Positions 42,691 to 49,889 of a stretch of 50,407 bases of DNA are shown here, in pieces (positions within the stretch are counted from its first letter, which is position 1; each line of letters starts with the position of its first letter). The position numbers and the translations under genes are program-made. Source of the stretch: Actinomycetota bacterium (GTDB lineage: Bacteria; Actinomycetota; Aquicultoria; Subteraquimicrobiales; UBA9087). The DNA lies in contig JASEEZ010000015.1 in the NCBI GenBank assembly GCA_030019215.1, positions 1 to 50,407 on the forward strand, in the 5' to 3' direction. The notes below the pieces were generated by a model. The model saw only the letters and a program-made list of their open reading frames with translations. It was not told where the DNA came from and ran no database searches.

Positions 42691-42716
42691 AAAAAAAATC
42701 GGGGGCAAACCGAAAT
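42691..42716 (-). terminator. Possible terminator after the unknown gene
   Basis: The minus strand reads TCGG, a seven-base loop, CCGA and eight T. The stem is short, so efficiency is doubtful. It lies between the unknown gene at 42803 and the M23 gene. Confidence 0.35.
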
Positions 42717-42802
42717 CACCAATAAAACTCCTGCTCAGAGTAGTACGCATCAACTAAACGGCAGGTCAAGATGAAATTTTTTCAGCAAGCTCAAACTACA
42801 AA

Positions 42803-43264
42803 CTATATATCTCCCCTCTCAACATCCTCCAGAAAAACCCTTAAAATCTTGAGGATGTTCTCTATCGCCTTCTTTACATCCCCCGCATCCTCATGCCCGT
42901 TCCGAATCTTCTTGAATTTTTCGTCCAGGTTCGGGGAAAACTTTCCCCCCACCACAGGCGGGGCCTCCCCATAGAACACTCTGGAATCGGGGTGAAGATT
43001 CAGAGTAATTCCCCAGGTACTAACATGCCCCCACATCACGGGCATAGCGAGTCTTCCCATGCTCTCTGCAAATCCCCCCAGGGCCTCCTCTCTGTTTTTG
43101 CAGGGAGGAAGTGAACTGCTCTTCCCGGTCATCTTGTTTGTAACCACCATTCGCCACTCTCGAGATTCCCCCTCGGCTTTCTCCTCCAGAGGACAAACAT
43201 CAAGAGAAACCAGGAAACATCTGTCAGAGTCGAGAACCAACTCCGCTTCCACCAGAGAACTCAT
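42803..43264 (-). CDS. Protein of unknown function
   Basis: A 153-residue soluble protein starting MSSLVEAELVLDSDRCFLVS, with a very good ribosome-binding site (AAGGAGGAGATGAG). I recognise no domain. Visible points: a beta-rich first half with VVTNKMTGKSSSLPPC, a central MPVMWGHVSTWGITLNLHPD stretch, and a helical C-terminal end with many Lys and Glu. No signal peptide or membrane segment. It lies 17 bases downstream of the DJ-1 lipoprotein gene and upstream of the M23 gene, so it is probably cotranscribed with the first. Confidence 0.75.
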   Translation of the reverse strand: MSSLVEAELVLDSDRCFLVSLDVCPLEEKAEGESREWRMVVTNKMTGKSSSLPPCKNREEALGGFAESMGRLAMPVMWGHVSTWGITLNLHPDSRVFYGEAPPVVGGKFSPNLDEKFKKIRNGHEDAGDVKKAIENILKILRVFLEDVERGDI

Positions 43265-43281
43265 CTCATCTCCTCCTTCAC

Positions 43282-43947
43282 CTATTGCTGTTCACCGAGG
43301 GCTTGGACTATGGTCTGCGCAAAGGACACGGCCGCCTTGGGATCAGAAGCCGTTACTATATTGCCATCCCTCACCACGGGGGCATCAACATACTGAGCCC
43401 CCTTTTCAGTGATCTCCTGAATCCTGGACGACCAAACAGTCGCCTGCTTCCCCTCCAAGACCCCGGCATTGGCCAGAGTTACGGGAGCAATGCAAATGGC
43501 CGCCAGAACCTTATCGGAGTTCACCGCCCGCTGGGCGATGAAATGAGCGTTCTCATCATGCCAATACTCCACTGATCCCACGCCCCCCACAAAAATGATG
43601 GCATCGTAGTCCACCACATTGGCCTGTTCGAGAAGAAGATCCGGTTTAACCTCCAAACCCAGTGATCCTTTGGCCGGCTCAAGAGAGGATGAGGCCACTG
43701 TGACCTGCATTCCCTGTCCCTCAAAGATCCCGCGGGGCTCGGAGTACTCCTCGTCGCGGAAATCCTCATGAGCGATCACCATCAAAACCCGCTTGGGCGC
43801 GGGAGCGGCTGGGGTAGAGGCCGGTACGGTCTCCTCAACCACCTTCTCCTCGGGAACAGGCGCTACCTTCTTCTCTTTTTTCTGGCCCGCCTGGCACCCC
43901 GCGATGACCAAAACCACCGCAAATAAAATCAAGATCAACCGTTTCAT
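43282..43947 (-). CDS. DJ-1/PfpI family lipoprotein
   Basis: The 221-residue protein starts MKRLILILFAVVLVIAGCQA, a lipoprotein signal with the lipobox VIAGC; I chose this ATG at 43947 because of GAGGAGGGC upstream. After a Lys/Pro/Glu/Ala linker (about residues 21-52) comes a DJ-1/PfpI glutamine-amidotransferase-like domain: VLMVIAHEDFRDEEYSEP (conserved Glu), IIFVGGVGSVEYW and the nucleophile elbow LAAICIAPVTLANAGVL with Cys. It would sit on the outer face of the membrane. Deglycase, chaperone or protease functions have been proposed for the family; none can be chosen here. It follows the IMPase-like gene in the same direction. Confidence 0.88.
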   Translation of the reverse strand: MKRLILILFAVVLVIAGCQAGQKKEKKVAPVPEEKVVEETVPASTPAAPAPKRVLMVIAHEDFRDEEYSEPRGIFEGQGMQVTVASSSLEPAKGSLGLEVKPDLLLEQANVVDYDAIIFVGGVGSVEYWHDENAHFIAQRAVNSDKVLAAICIAPVTLANAGVLEGKQATVWSSRIQEITEKGAQYVDAPVVRDGNIVTASDPKAAVSFAQTIVQALGEQQ

Positions 43948-43980
43948 CGATGTTGCCCTCCTCAAATCCCAGTCGGTGGA

Positions 43981-44931
43981 TCAAGGTTTTTTGATGCCCC
44001 TGAGTCTCTCGATTCCGACATCGATCAGATGAAGAATTTTCTCATGCAAGCCGGGATTGACCGCCCCGACCACGGAAAATTGAAACTCCGGTCCCGATCC
44101 CAGAAGAGGATAGTCACCGATGGACCCACCACAGCCATCGGTCACCACGCAACCGAGCTCCTGAACGATGAGAACTGCCGCGGCCACATCGTAGGGGTTG
44201 TTGTTCAAAACGGTTCCCCGGCCAACCCGCTTGAACTCCTCTTCCACCCAGGGAACCTCATCGATCATGCGCTTTCCAATATCAATATAGGCATCCATCT
44301 GACCCATGATGAGGCGGGTCATGGAAAAAGTGGCGCTACCAACATCGAAAACTCCGCCATCGACCGAGGAGATGTCGATGAGCTCACCTAAAACCGCAAC
44401 CAATGCCTGGGCCGGTCTGCCCCTAAACCCAATGCACCAGAAGAGGGTACTTAAGTCCGTGTTACTGCTCAGGATCGGTTTTATCTCTTGCCCGTCTCTT
44501 TCAATTCTTACGCCCTTCCCCTTCTCGACCAAGAAGATGGTGTCGTTTTTAATCTCCTGGATACAGCCGAGAAAGACGTCCTTCATTCGAGGTTGCTCAC
44601 CATATCTTGCGGCTGCCACCGAGACGCAGCAGGACTCGAGACCAGCCGCCGCGGGACGAGTGCCATCGATAGGGTCGATGACCAGCACAAACTGGGGCTC
44701 TCCAAAAACCACAAGGCCCTTATCCTCAGAGTAGTAGGCGATGTCACCTTGAGCTTTCAGGAAAGATTCCACCACTTCCTCAGCCAGCTCATCGATGACA
44801 AAGGTAGTATCCCCACCAACGGCCTTCCCCAGGGCCCGACGAGAGGCAATCTTGCCCAGATGAGGCTTGACCGTCTTCTGTATGGTCATTGTGAGGTCGT
44901 AGACTATCTCCTTGATGTCTCCTCTGCCCAT
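43981..44931 (-). CDS. Inositol monophosphatase/FBPase superfamily protein
   Basis: The 316-residue protein belongs to the Mg-dependent IMPase/FBPase superfamily. The metal motif is FVLVIDPIDGTRPAAAGLES, and upstream YYSEDKG gives the conserved Glu. The usual C-terminal WDxAAG is replaced by NPYDVAAAVLIVQELG, so the Asp is kept. VDGGVFDVGSATFSMTRLIM in the middle is unlike SuhB. Substrate could be an inositol or sugar phosphate, or PAP. AAGAAGGATTGATGT precedes the ATG. It stands between the GerMN gene (with a MITE in the gap) and the DJ-1 gene. Confidence 0.85.
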   Translation of the reverse strand: MGRGDIKEIVYDLTMTIQKTVKPHLGKIASRRALGKAVGGDTTFVIDELAEEVVESFLKAQGDIAYYSEDKGLVVFGEPQFVLVIDPIDGTRPAAAGLESCCVSVAAARYGEQPRMKDVFLGCIQEIKNDTIFLVEKGKGVRIERDGQEIKPILSSNTDLSTLFWCIGFRGRPAQALVAVLGELIDISSVDGGVFDVGSATFSMTRLIMGQMDAYIDIGKRMIDEVPWVEEEFKRVGRGTVLNNNPYDVAAAVLIVQELGCVVTDGCGGSIGDYPLLGSGPEFQFSVVGAVNPGLHEKILHLIDVGIERLRGIKKP

Positions 44932-44948
44932 ACATCAATCCTTCTTTA

Positions 44949-45018
44949 CCAGTGCCGTTACAACTATTTCTTATATTGCTTGTTTCAATGTTCTATCTTA
45001 GGGTTGTAACGGTACCAG
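44949..45018. mobile_element. MITE-like element, copy D (70 bp)
   Basis: CCAG then TGCCGTTACAAC at one end and GTTGTAACGGTA then CCAG at the other. The CCAG is a direct repeat, not an inverted one, and so is good evidence for a 4-bp target-site duplication. The end encodes the last six residues (LVPLQP) and the TAA stop of the GerMN gene. Confidence 0.8.
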
Positions 45019-45642
45019 CTCATCATTTCGAGAGAAAGGCTGTTCAAAAAGACCAATATGCCCCCACCAGTCCTCGATTCGCCTTCCATCAATCTCGCCT
45101 TCACTTCTTCCTTCCACCAAAAATTGGACCCTCTTAATGGTAGGAAACTGGGTGAGGGTATTGACGATGGAATATATTCCTAGCACCTCTCCCTGGGCTC
45201 CCACGTTGACCTGCAATATCTCCCGACTGAAGTCCACGGTGGCCAGACCATCTCCGACTCTAACTCCCAGTATCTTAGTCTCTTTGGGGATGATAGGTTT
45301 CAGGCTAGCATCCAGAGGCTCTCCTTTGATGAGTTCCTCAAGGGCCGTCTTGGCAACAGCGGGAGTCTTGGGCACGACGTGCTCTTCCTCAACGAGATAG
45401 GCTTCCGTCTCGGTCCACTTGGGAAAGTAAACGAAGATGCTCATCGTCTCGACAGCCGGTTCCTCTTCAACCTGCGCGGTTTCTTCCTCAACCGGTGGGA
45501 CCTTTTCCTTTTCAGGCGGCTCCTCAGTGATCCTGGGTTCCCCAAAACGTTGAAGGCTGAGACGATAGTAGTAAAAGCCACCCAGACCCAGAAGAACCAG
45601 GACCAAAAAAATCAAGACACCCACAGCGATCTTTAGCTTCAT
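44998..45642 (-). CDS. Membrane-anchored GerMN domain protein
   Basis: GerMN domains are found in sporulation protein GerM and in many Gram-positive envelope proteins. I chose the ATG at 45642 (MKLKIAVGVLIFLVLVLLGL), with GGAGGGCGAG upstream. One membrane anchor (residues about 4-24) is followed by a Glu/Pro-rich linker and the domain: VYFPKWTETEAYLVEEEHVV, ALEELIKGEPLD, LGVRVGDGLATVDFSREIL, GEVLGIYSIVNTLTQFPTIK and VQFLVEGRS. The C-terminal end LVPLQP comes from a MITE insertion, so the original end has been replaced. No sporulation genes are in this window, so a germination role is not implied. Confidence 0.88.
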   Translation of the reverse strand: MKLKIAVGVLIFLVLVLLGLGGFYYYRLSLQRFGEPRITEEPPEKEKVPPVEEETAQVEEEPAVETMSIFVYFPKWTETEAYLVEEEHVVPKTPAVAKTALEELIKGEPLDASLKPIIPKETKILGVRVGDGLATVDFSREILQVNVGAQGEVLGIYSIVNTLTQFPTIKRVQFLVEGRSEGEIDGRRIEDWWGHIGLFEQPFSRNDELVPLQP

Positions 45643-45962
45643 CGACTCGCCCTCCAACCCACTGGCTCATCACCAATACATCGCTAATAATAACACAATT
45701 CCGAGTGAACTACCCACGCTTCGCAGGCCGTCTCTGCCAGCAGGCAGGGCTCGTAGGCGATTTGGTCAGTGAATCAGTTAAAGCCTTTACTATATATACT
45801 ATAATTAGACAGGGAGGAAAAGAGAGAGAAATACTTCAAGCTGCTTCAGGCTACTTGAAGAAGGAAAAATAAAGCCCTGGAAAAAAGAGGGATCGGGTTA
45901 AGCAGGTCTTTCGATGAATTTCTAGAAACTAAAAATGGCCTAAGCGGAGGTGAAAAAGTTCG
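45643..45962 (+). promoter_or_regulatory. Intergenic region with promoter for the ABC exporter
   Basis: Non-coding 320 bases between divergent genes. A -10 TATAAT at 45800-45805 with TTAAAG 16 bases upstream gives a likely plus-strand promoter. A small inverted repeat CTGCCAGCAGGCAG is at 45734-45747, and CTTCAAG/CTTGAAG flanks 45837-45863 in the leader. GGAGGTG precedes the ATG of the next gene at about 12 bases. Confidence 0.5.
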
Positions 45963-46715
45963 ATGGTAAAGCCTTTGTCCAAAACCGGGATAACTACAGA
46001 CAACATCGTTGTGCTTGAAGGTGCCTGCAAAAACTACCAGATGGGAGAGATTTTAATTAAAGCCCTTTGTGATGTTGACCTTGAGGTTAAACGGGGCGAA
46101 TTCTTGGTTGTCCTTGGGCCAAGCGGTTCAGGTAAAACTACCCTTTTAAACCTACTGGGGGGAATAGATACCCCAACCAGTGGGCGCATCATCATTGAGG
46201 GAGTCGATATTTCCCGCTTCAGCCAAAAGCGGCTAACCCTGCTTCGGCGAGAAAAAATTGGCTTTATCTTCCAGTTTTTCAACCTTATCCCAACCTTAAC
46301 TGCCAGAGAAAACGTTGAATTTGCTATAGAGCTAGCCTCAAGGGATAGAAGCCCTCCCGAAACAGATGCTATTGCACTACTAAAAATGGTGGGGCTGGAA
46401 GAAAGATCCGACCACTTTCCCTACCAGCTTTCTGGAGGAGAGCAGCAAAGAGTAGCTATAGCTCGCGCTTTAGCTAAAGATCCCGTTTTAATCTTGGGCG
46501 ATGAGCCTACTGGCACTCTAGATTTTAAAACAGGAAAGCTTGTCTACAAAGCAATGAAAGAGCTCAATGAAATCGAAGGAAAAACGTTTGTCATTGTTAC
46601 TCACAATGCCATCATTGGTCAGGTTGCCGACCGAGTTATACATCTCCACGACGGTCAAATTGCTAGGCAAGAAATCATAGAGAACCCCATCAGTCCTGAA
46701 GAAATAATCTGGTGA
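45963..46715 (+). CDS. ABC transporter ATP-binding protein, MacB/LolD type
   Basis: The 250-residue ATPase has Walker [21 protein letters not shown] (about 53), the Q-loop [20 protein letters not shown], signature [19 protein letters not shown], Walker [18 protein letters not shown] and the switch His in [11 protein letters not shown]. The GIDTPTSG sequence is typical of the MacB/LolD/FtsE family, which works with FtsX-like permeases. The next gene encodes such a permease eight bases later. Likely function: mechanotransmission or export of a lipid, peptide or lipoprotein. Confidence 0.95.
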   Translation: MVKPLSKTGITTDNIVVLEGACKNYQMGEILIKALCDVDLEVKRGEFLVVLGPSGSGKTTLLNLLGGIDTPTSGRIIIEGVDISRFSQKRLTLLRREKIGFIFQFFNLIPTLTARENVEFAIELASRDRSPPETDAIALLKMVGLEERSDHFPYQLSGGEQQRVAIARALAKDPVLILGDEPTGTLDFKTGKLVYKAMKELNEIEGKTFVIVTHNAIIGQVADRVIHLHDGQIARQEIIENPISPEEIIW

Positions 46716-46722
46716 GTCGGTT

Positions 46723-48186
46723 ATGAAAAAACTGATTCTCAAAAACTGGCGGGATATAAAAGCCCGAAAGGCTCAATTTGGCGCTCTCATCATTCTTGTT
46801 GCCCTCGGTATATCAAGCTATGTGTCTTTTGTCTCCGCATACCTCAACTTATCCGCCTCTACCGAATACGCCTACGAAAAGCTAAAATTTGCCCACTTCT
46901 CCACCAAAGTTATCAGTGCTCCCAAAAGGGTGGTCGATAAAATTCAAGCCATTCCTGGGGTCGAAGCCGTAGAGGGTCGCTTAATCATCGATACCGGTCT
47001 TTATATAAGTGACGGGGAGCAAGTAAAAGCAAGAGTTATAAGCATTCCGCCAGACCAACACCCGGAAGTAAACGATCTTCTGATCGAAGGGGGTAGCTAC
47101 TTAAAAGGTAAAGCCAAAGATGTATGTCTGCTCGAAAAACACTATGCGGATGAGAGAGAAATAGAACTAGGCGATACACTCAAGCCCTTAGTCGATGGCG
47201 AAAAGAAAGAAGTCATCGTAGAAGGTATCGTCGTAAACCCAGAATATTTTAACGCCGTTATCCGTAAAGCAGAAATTCCTTCGCCCGGGGAACTCGCCAT
47301 TATCTTTATGACCCAATCTGAAGTGGAGAGAATGTTCCAAAAATCCCCTTCATACAATGACATCTCAGTCCTCCTCGACAAGGGTGCAAACCGTGAAGAG
47401 GTCATCGAAAAAGTAGAGGACATCTTAGACCCTTACCTGGTAATTGAAACGGTGAAGCGAGAGGACCAACCTAGCAACTTTTCCATTCAGGAAGAGATAA
47501 AGCAAAACCAGAGTATGGCGTATACAATGCCTTTCGTCATTCTCTTCGTCGCCTCCATATCGCTTTTTATCGCTCTTTCACGAGTGGTTCAATCCCAAAG
47601 GGGTGAAATTGGCCTAGCCAAAGCTTTGGGTTACCGAAACTGGCAGGTTCTCCTTCACTACCTCCTTTTTTCACTATTTATTGCTTTTTGGGGCTCTGTT
47701 ATAGGTTTTGCTCTGGGCACTTATTTTGCAAAGGAAATAGTTGAACTATACACCGATATAATGGGAATTCCGTTTCTAAAACATCAACTCCACCTGGAGT
47801 TAATCATCGGGGCAACTTCGATGAGTGCAATAGCGTGCATACTCGCTGGCATTTTGCCGGCTTACGCTTCAGCTAGAATGCGCCCTGCCACAGCGATGCG
47901 GGCTGACCCAAACATAGCTCTCGCTAAAGGACGAGTGCCACTTATCGAAAGAGCCGTAACTAAGATTCTGCCCATTTCGCTTACCTTCAGGATACCAATA
48001 CGAAACGTCTTTAGGGCCAGAAGACGCAGCTTCTACACGGTTGTCGGAATTGCCTTCGCATTGCTCTTAACCACATCTACCTGGGCAATGCTCGACTCCA
48101 CCAATTATTTACTTGATAGCATGTTTTATGAAGTCGAAAACTGGGACATGGTGGCGGGATTTAGCCAAAATTTCTCCCACCGCTGA
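46723..48186 (+). CDS. FtsX-like ABC permease, N-terminal part before an in-frame TGA
   Basis: First 487 codons of a MacB-type permease: one membrane helix (LIILVALGISSYVSFVSAYL), a large outside domain (VISAPKRVVDKIQAIPGVEA onward), then three helices (about residues 270-390, with IALSRVVQSQRGEIGLAKAL and ILPAYASARMRPATAMRADP), and the start of a second permease half (RIPIRNVFRARRRSFYTVVG). It ends at TGA 48184-48186 after NFSHR, in the middle of the second outside domain. Three sense codons later the same frame goes on as the next entry. A complete protein would need the stop to be read or to be a mutation or error. Confidence 0.85.
   Translation: MKKLILKNWRDIKARKAQFGALIILVALGISSYVSFVSAYLNLSASTEYAYEKLKFAHFSTKVISAPKRVVDKIQAIPGVEAVEGRLIIDTGLYISDGEQVKARVISIPPDQHPEVNDLLIEGGSYLKGKAKDVCLLEKHYADEREIELGDTLKPLVDGEKKEVIVEGIVVNPEYFNAVIRKAEIPSPGELAIIFMTQSEVERMFQKSPSYNDISVLLDKGANREEVIEKVEDILDPYLVIETVKREDQPSNFSIQEEIKQNQSMAYTMPFVILFVASISLFIALSRVVQSQRGEIGLAKALGYRNWQVLLHYLLFSLFIAFWGSVIGFALGTYFAKEIVELYTDIMGIPFLKHQLHLELIIGATSMSAIACILAGILPAYASARMRPATAMRADPNIALAKGRVPLIERAVTKILPISLTFRIPIRNVFRARRRSFYTVVGIAFALLLTTSTWAMLDSTNYLLDSMFYEVENWDMVAGFSQNFSHR
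48184..48186 (+). other. In-frame TGA within the permease gene
   Basis: Codon context CAC CGC TGA GTT ATT. The frame is open for 487 codons before and 304 after. A CGA to TGA change is the simplest cause. TGA is a normal stop elsewhere in the window (lepB, rpmF), so a changed genetic code is not supported. Confidence 0.8.
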
Positions 48187-48195
48187 GTTATTCAA

Positions 48196-49101
48196 GTGAA
48201 AAGCTGGAAAGGGGTGAAAAAAGTCCAACCCGCCCTTGCCATACCAGCCGAGCTCAAAGCAAATGGCAAAAAACACGAGACAGCCATCACAGCAATAGAG
48301 CCGGGGGCAACTTTCCACGGTTTTGACATATCCGAAGGCCCCGAAGCTAAAACTGCCTTGGAAAGAGGAGGGATTATCCTTCCTCCTGCTATAGCCGATA
48401 AACTGGAATTAGAGGTGAACGACAGTCTCAAAATAGAAACACCTTATATCAAAGACCGCGAGCTAATCTTTAGGTTCTTTGCGATTAGCGAAGAAATGCT
48501 AGGAGCCCCGGTCTTTATTGGCGTGGAGCAAGGCCAAAAACTTATGAGGGCACCCTCTGCTACCTATAACATCTTGTACCTCGATGTTGATCCGCAAGAA
48601 GCCCAAGAAATCAAGAAAAAACTGTATGAGCTTCCCGGAGCCACCTCAGTTATGATCAAGCAGAAACTCATTTCTCAATTGGAAGAAATGATGGAGTTTG
48701 CCGATGTCTTTTACGGCATAATGCTTGCCTTCGCATTCGCCGTGGCCTTTGTGGTCGTCTACACCACATTTACCGCGAATGTTCTAGAACGGCTGCGGGA
48801 AATCGCCACTATGCGCACGATAGGCGAGGACCACTGGCACTTAGCCCTCATCATCACCTTGGAAAATCTGCTTTTGGCCCTGGTTGGTATCCCGATTGGC
48901 CTTTGGTTAGGTATACAGACCACAAGCGCCTTGTTTGAGGCAATGTCGACCGAGGTGTATACGCTCAAAGGTGTTATGTACACCCAAAGTTATTTCTGGG
49001 TTGTGGGGAGCGTTCTTATCGTGTTGCTTCTTTCAGAAATTCCGCCCGTTAGAAGAATCTTCCGCCTCGACTTAGCCCAAGCAACCAAGATTATCGAGTA
49101 A
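48196..49101 (+). CDS. FtsX-like ABC permease, C-terminal part after the TGA
   Basis: 301 codons in the same frame as the previous entry. It begins VKSWKGVKKVQPALAIPAEL, the continuation of the second MacB-like outside domain, and ends in three membrane helices (IMLAFAFAVAFVVVYTTFTA, ALIITLENLLLALVGIPIGL, SYFWVVGSVLIVLLLSEIPP) and the family end FRLDLAQATKIIE. The first possible start is GTG at 48196 without a ribosome-binding site, so independent translation is unlikely. Both parts add up to a standard 790-residue eight-helix permease. I read it as one gene with an internal stop. Confidence 0.8.
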   Translation: MKSWKGVKKVQPALAIPAELKANGKKHETAITAIEPGATFHGFDISEGPEAKTALERGGIILPPAIADKLELEVNDSLKIETPYIKDRELIFRFFAISEEMLGAPVFIGVEQGQKLMRAPSATYNILYLDVDPQEAQEIKKKLYELPGATSVMIKQKLISQLEEMMEFADVFYGIMLAFAFAVAFVVVYTTFTANVLERLREIATMRTIGEDHWHLALIITLENLLLALVGIPIGLWLGIQTTSALFEAMSTEVYTLKGVMYTQSYFWVVGSVLIVLLLSEIPPVRRIFRLDLAQATKIIE

Positions 49102-49127
49102 TGTCTAATTAAGGGGCATCGTCAAAG

Positions 49128-49889
49128 GTGAAGGCCGCGTACCCTCGCTATCTTACTCCTGGATTTAAGCCCTTTGATCCTCTCAAGCTCTGCGCTGAGA
49201 CGGCGAAGATCGTCTGTAGGAACAACGGTCGTAAATACACCGGCTTTTATTGCACCGGTGTCTACGGAGGAATTTCTACCGGTTACACGGTTGGTTGCCT
49301 CTTAAGATGCGTCTTCTGCTGGGTGAATTGGTCACGAGATTTTCCCGAAAAATTGGGGGGATTTTTCTCTGCCGAACAAGTTTTCGAAAAACTGGTCGGG
49401 AATGCTAAAAGGGGGAAAGTATCTAAATTGCGGATATCTGGAGGGGAACCAACTCTGGGCAAACATCATCTTTTAAGCCTTCTCGATTTGGTGAGCACCA
49501 CCGACTTTCTGTTTATCTTGGAGACAAATGGTCTTATTTTGGGTCAAGATAAAGATTTTGTTGAGAATTTAAGGAAGTATAAGAATATTCACGTGCGGGT
49601 TTCTCTTAAAGCGGGTACACCGGAAGGTTTCCAAGCTAGAACGGGAGCCATGGGAAAGTTCTATAAGCTCCCCTACCAGGCGATATCTAATCTTAGGCAA
49701 GCTCGGATTCCCTTTCATGTAGCCAGCATGAGCGACCCGCGTCTCATGCCCAAAACTGAGAGAGAGGCCATGCTCAGAAAACTAGCTGAAGTTGGCTACG
49801 AAGGCTATCTGGAGGAAGAAATCTGTGATCCGTATCAGACCACCATAGTTCGGCTAGAAAAAGCAGGTTCCGACATCTATAAAAAGTGA
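49128..49889 (+). CDS. Radical SAM protein of unknown substrate
   Basis: The 253-residue protein has the radical SAM cluster motif CLLRCVFC (CX3CX2C) at about residues 57-64, followed by the WVNWSRDFPEKLGGFFSAEQ segment, the SAM-binding RISGGEPTL (GGE) and LETNGLIL. The N-terminal part KYTGFYCTGVYGGISTGYTV is a distinct feature and carries an extra Cys. The protein lacks a SPASM-type C-terminal cysteine domain. The start is GTG at 49128, with AAGGGG somewhat distant. It lies 26 bases after the permease and may belong to its operon. I see no precursor peptide gene nearby. Similar short radical SAM proteins occur in archaea and deep-branching bacteria; their reaction is not known to me. Confidence 0.88.
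   Translation: MKAAYPRYLTPGFKPFDPLKLCAETAKIVCRNNGRKYTGFYCTGVYGGISTGYTVGCLLRCVFCWVNWSRDFPEKLGGFFSAEQVFEKLVGNAKRGKVSKLRISGGEPTLGKHHLLSLLDLVSTTDFLFILETNGLILGQDKDFVENLRKYKNIHVRVSLKAGTPEGFQARTGAMGKFYKLPYQAISNLRQARIPFHVASMSDPRLMPKTEREAMLRKLAEVGYEGYLEEEICDPYQTTIVRLEKAGSDIYKK

Noticed and set aside
48184-48186. Selenocysteine or reassigned TGA
   Set aside because: The position is in a variable outside domain without a cysteine-type active site, and TGA ends conserved genes such as lepB and rpmF.
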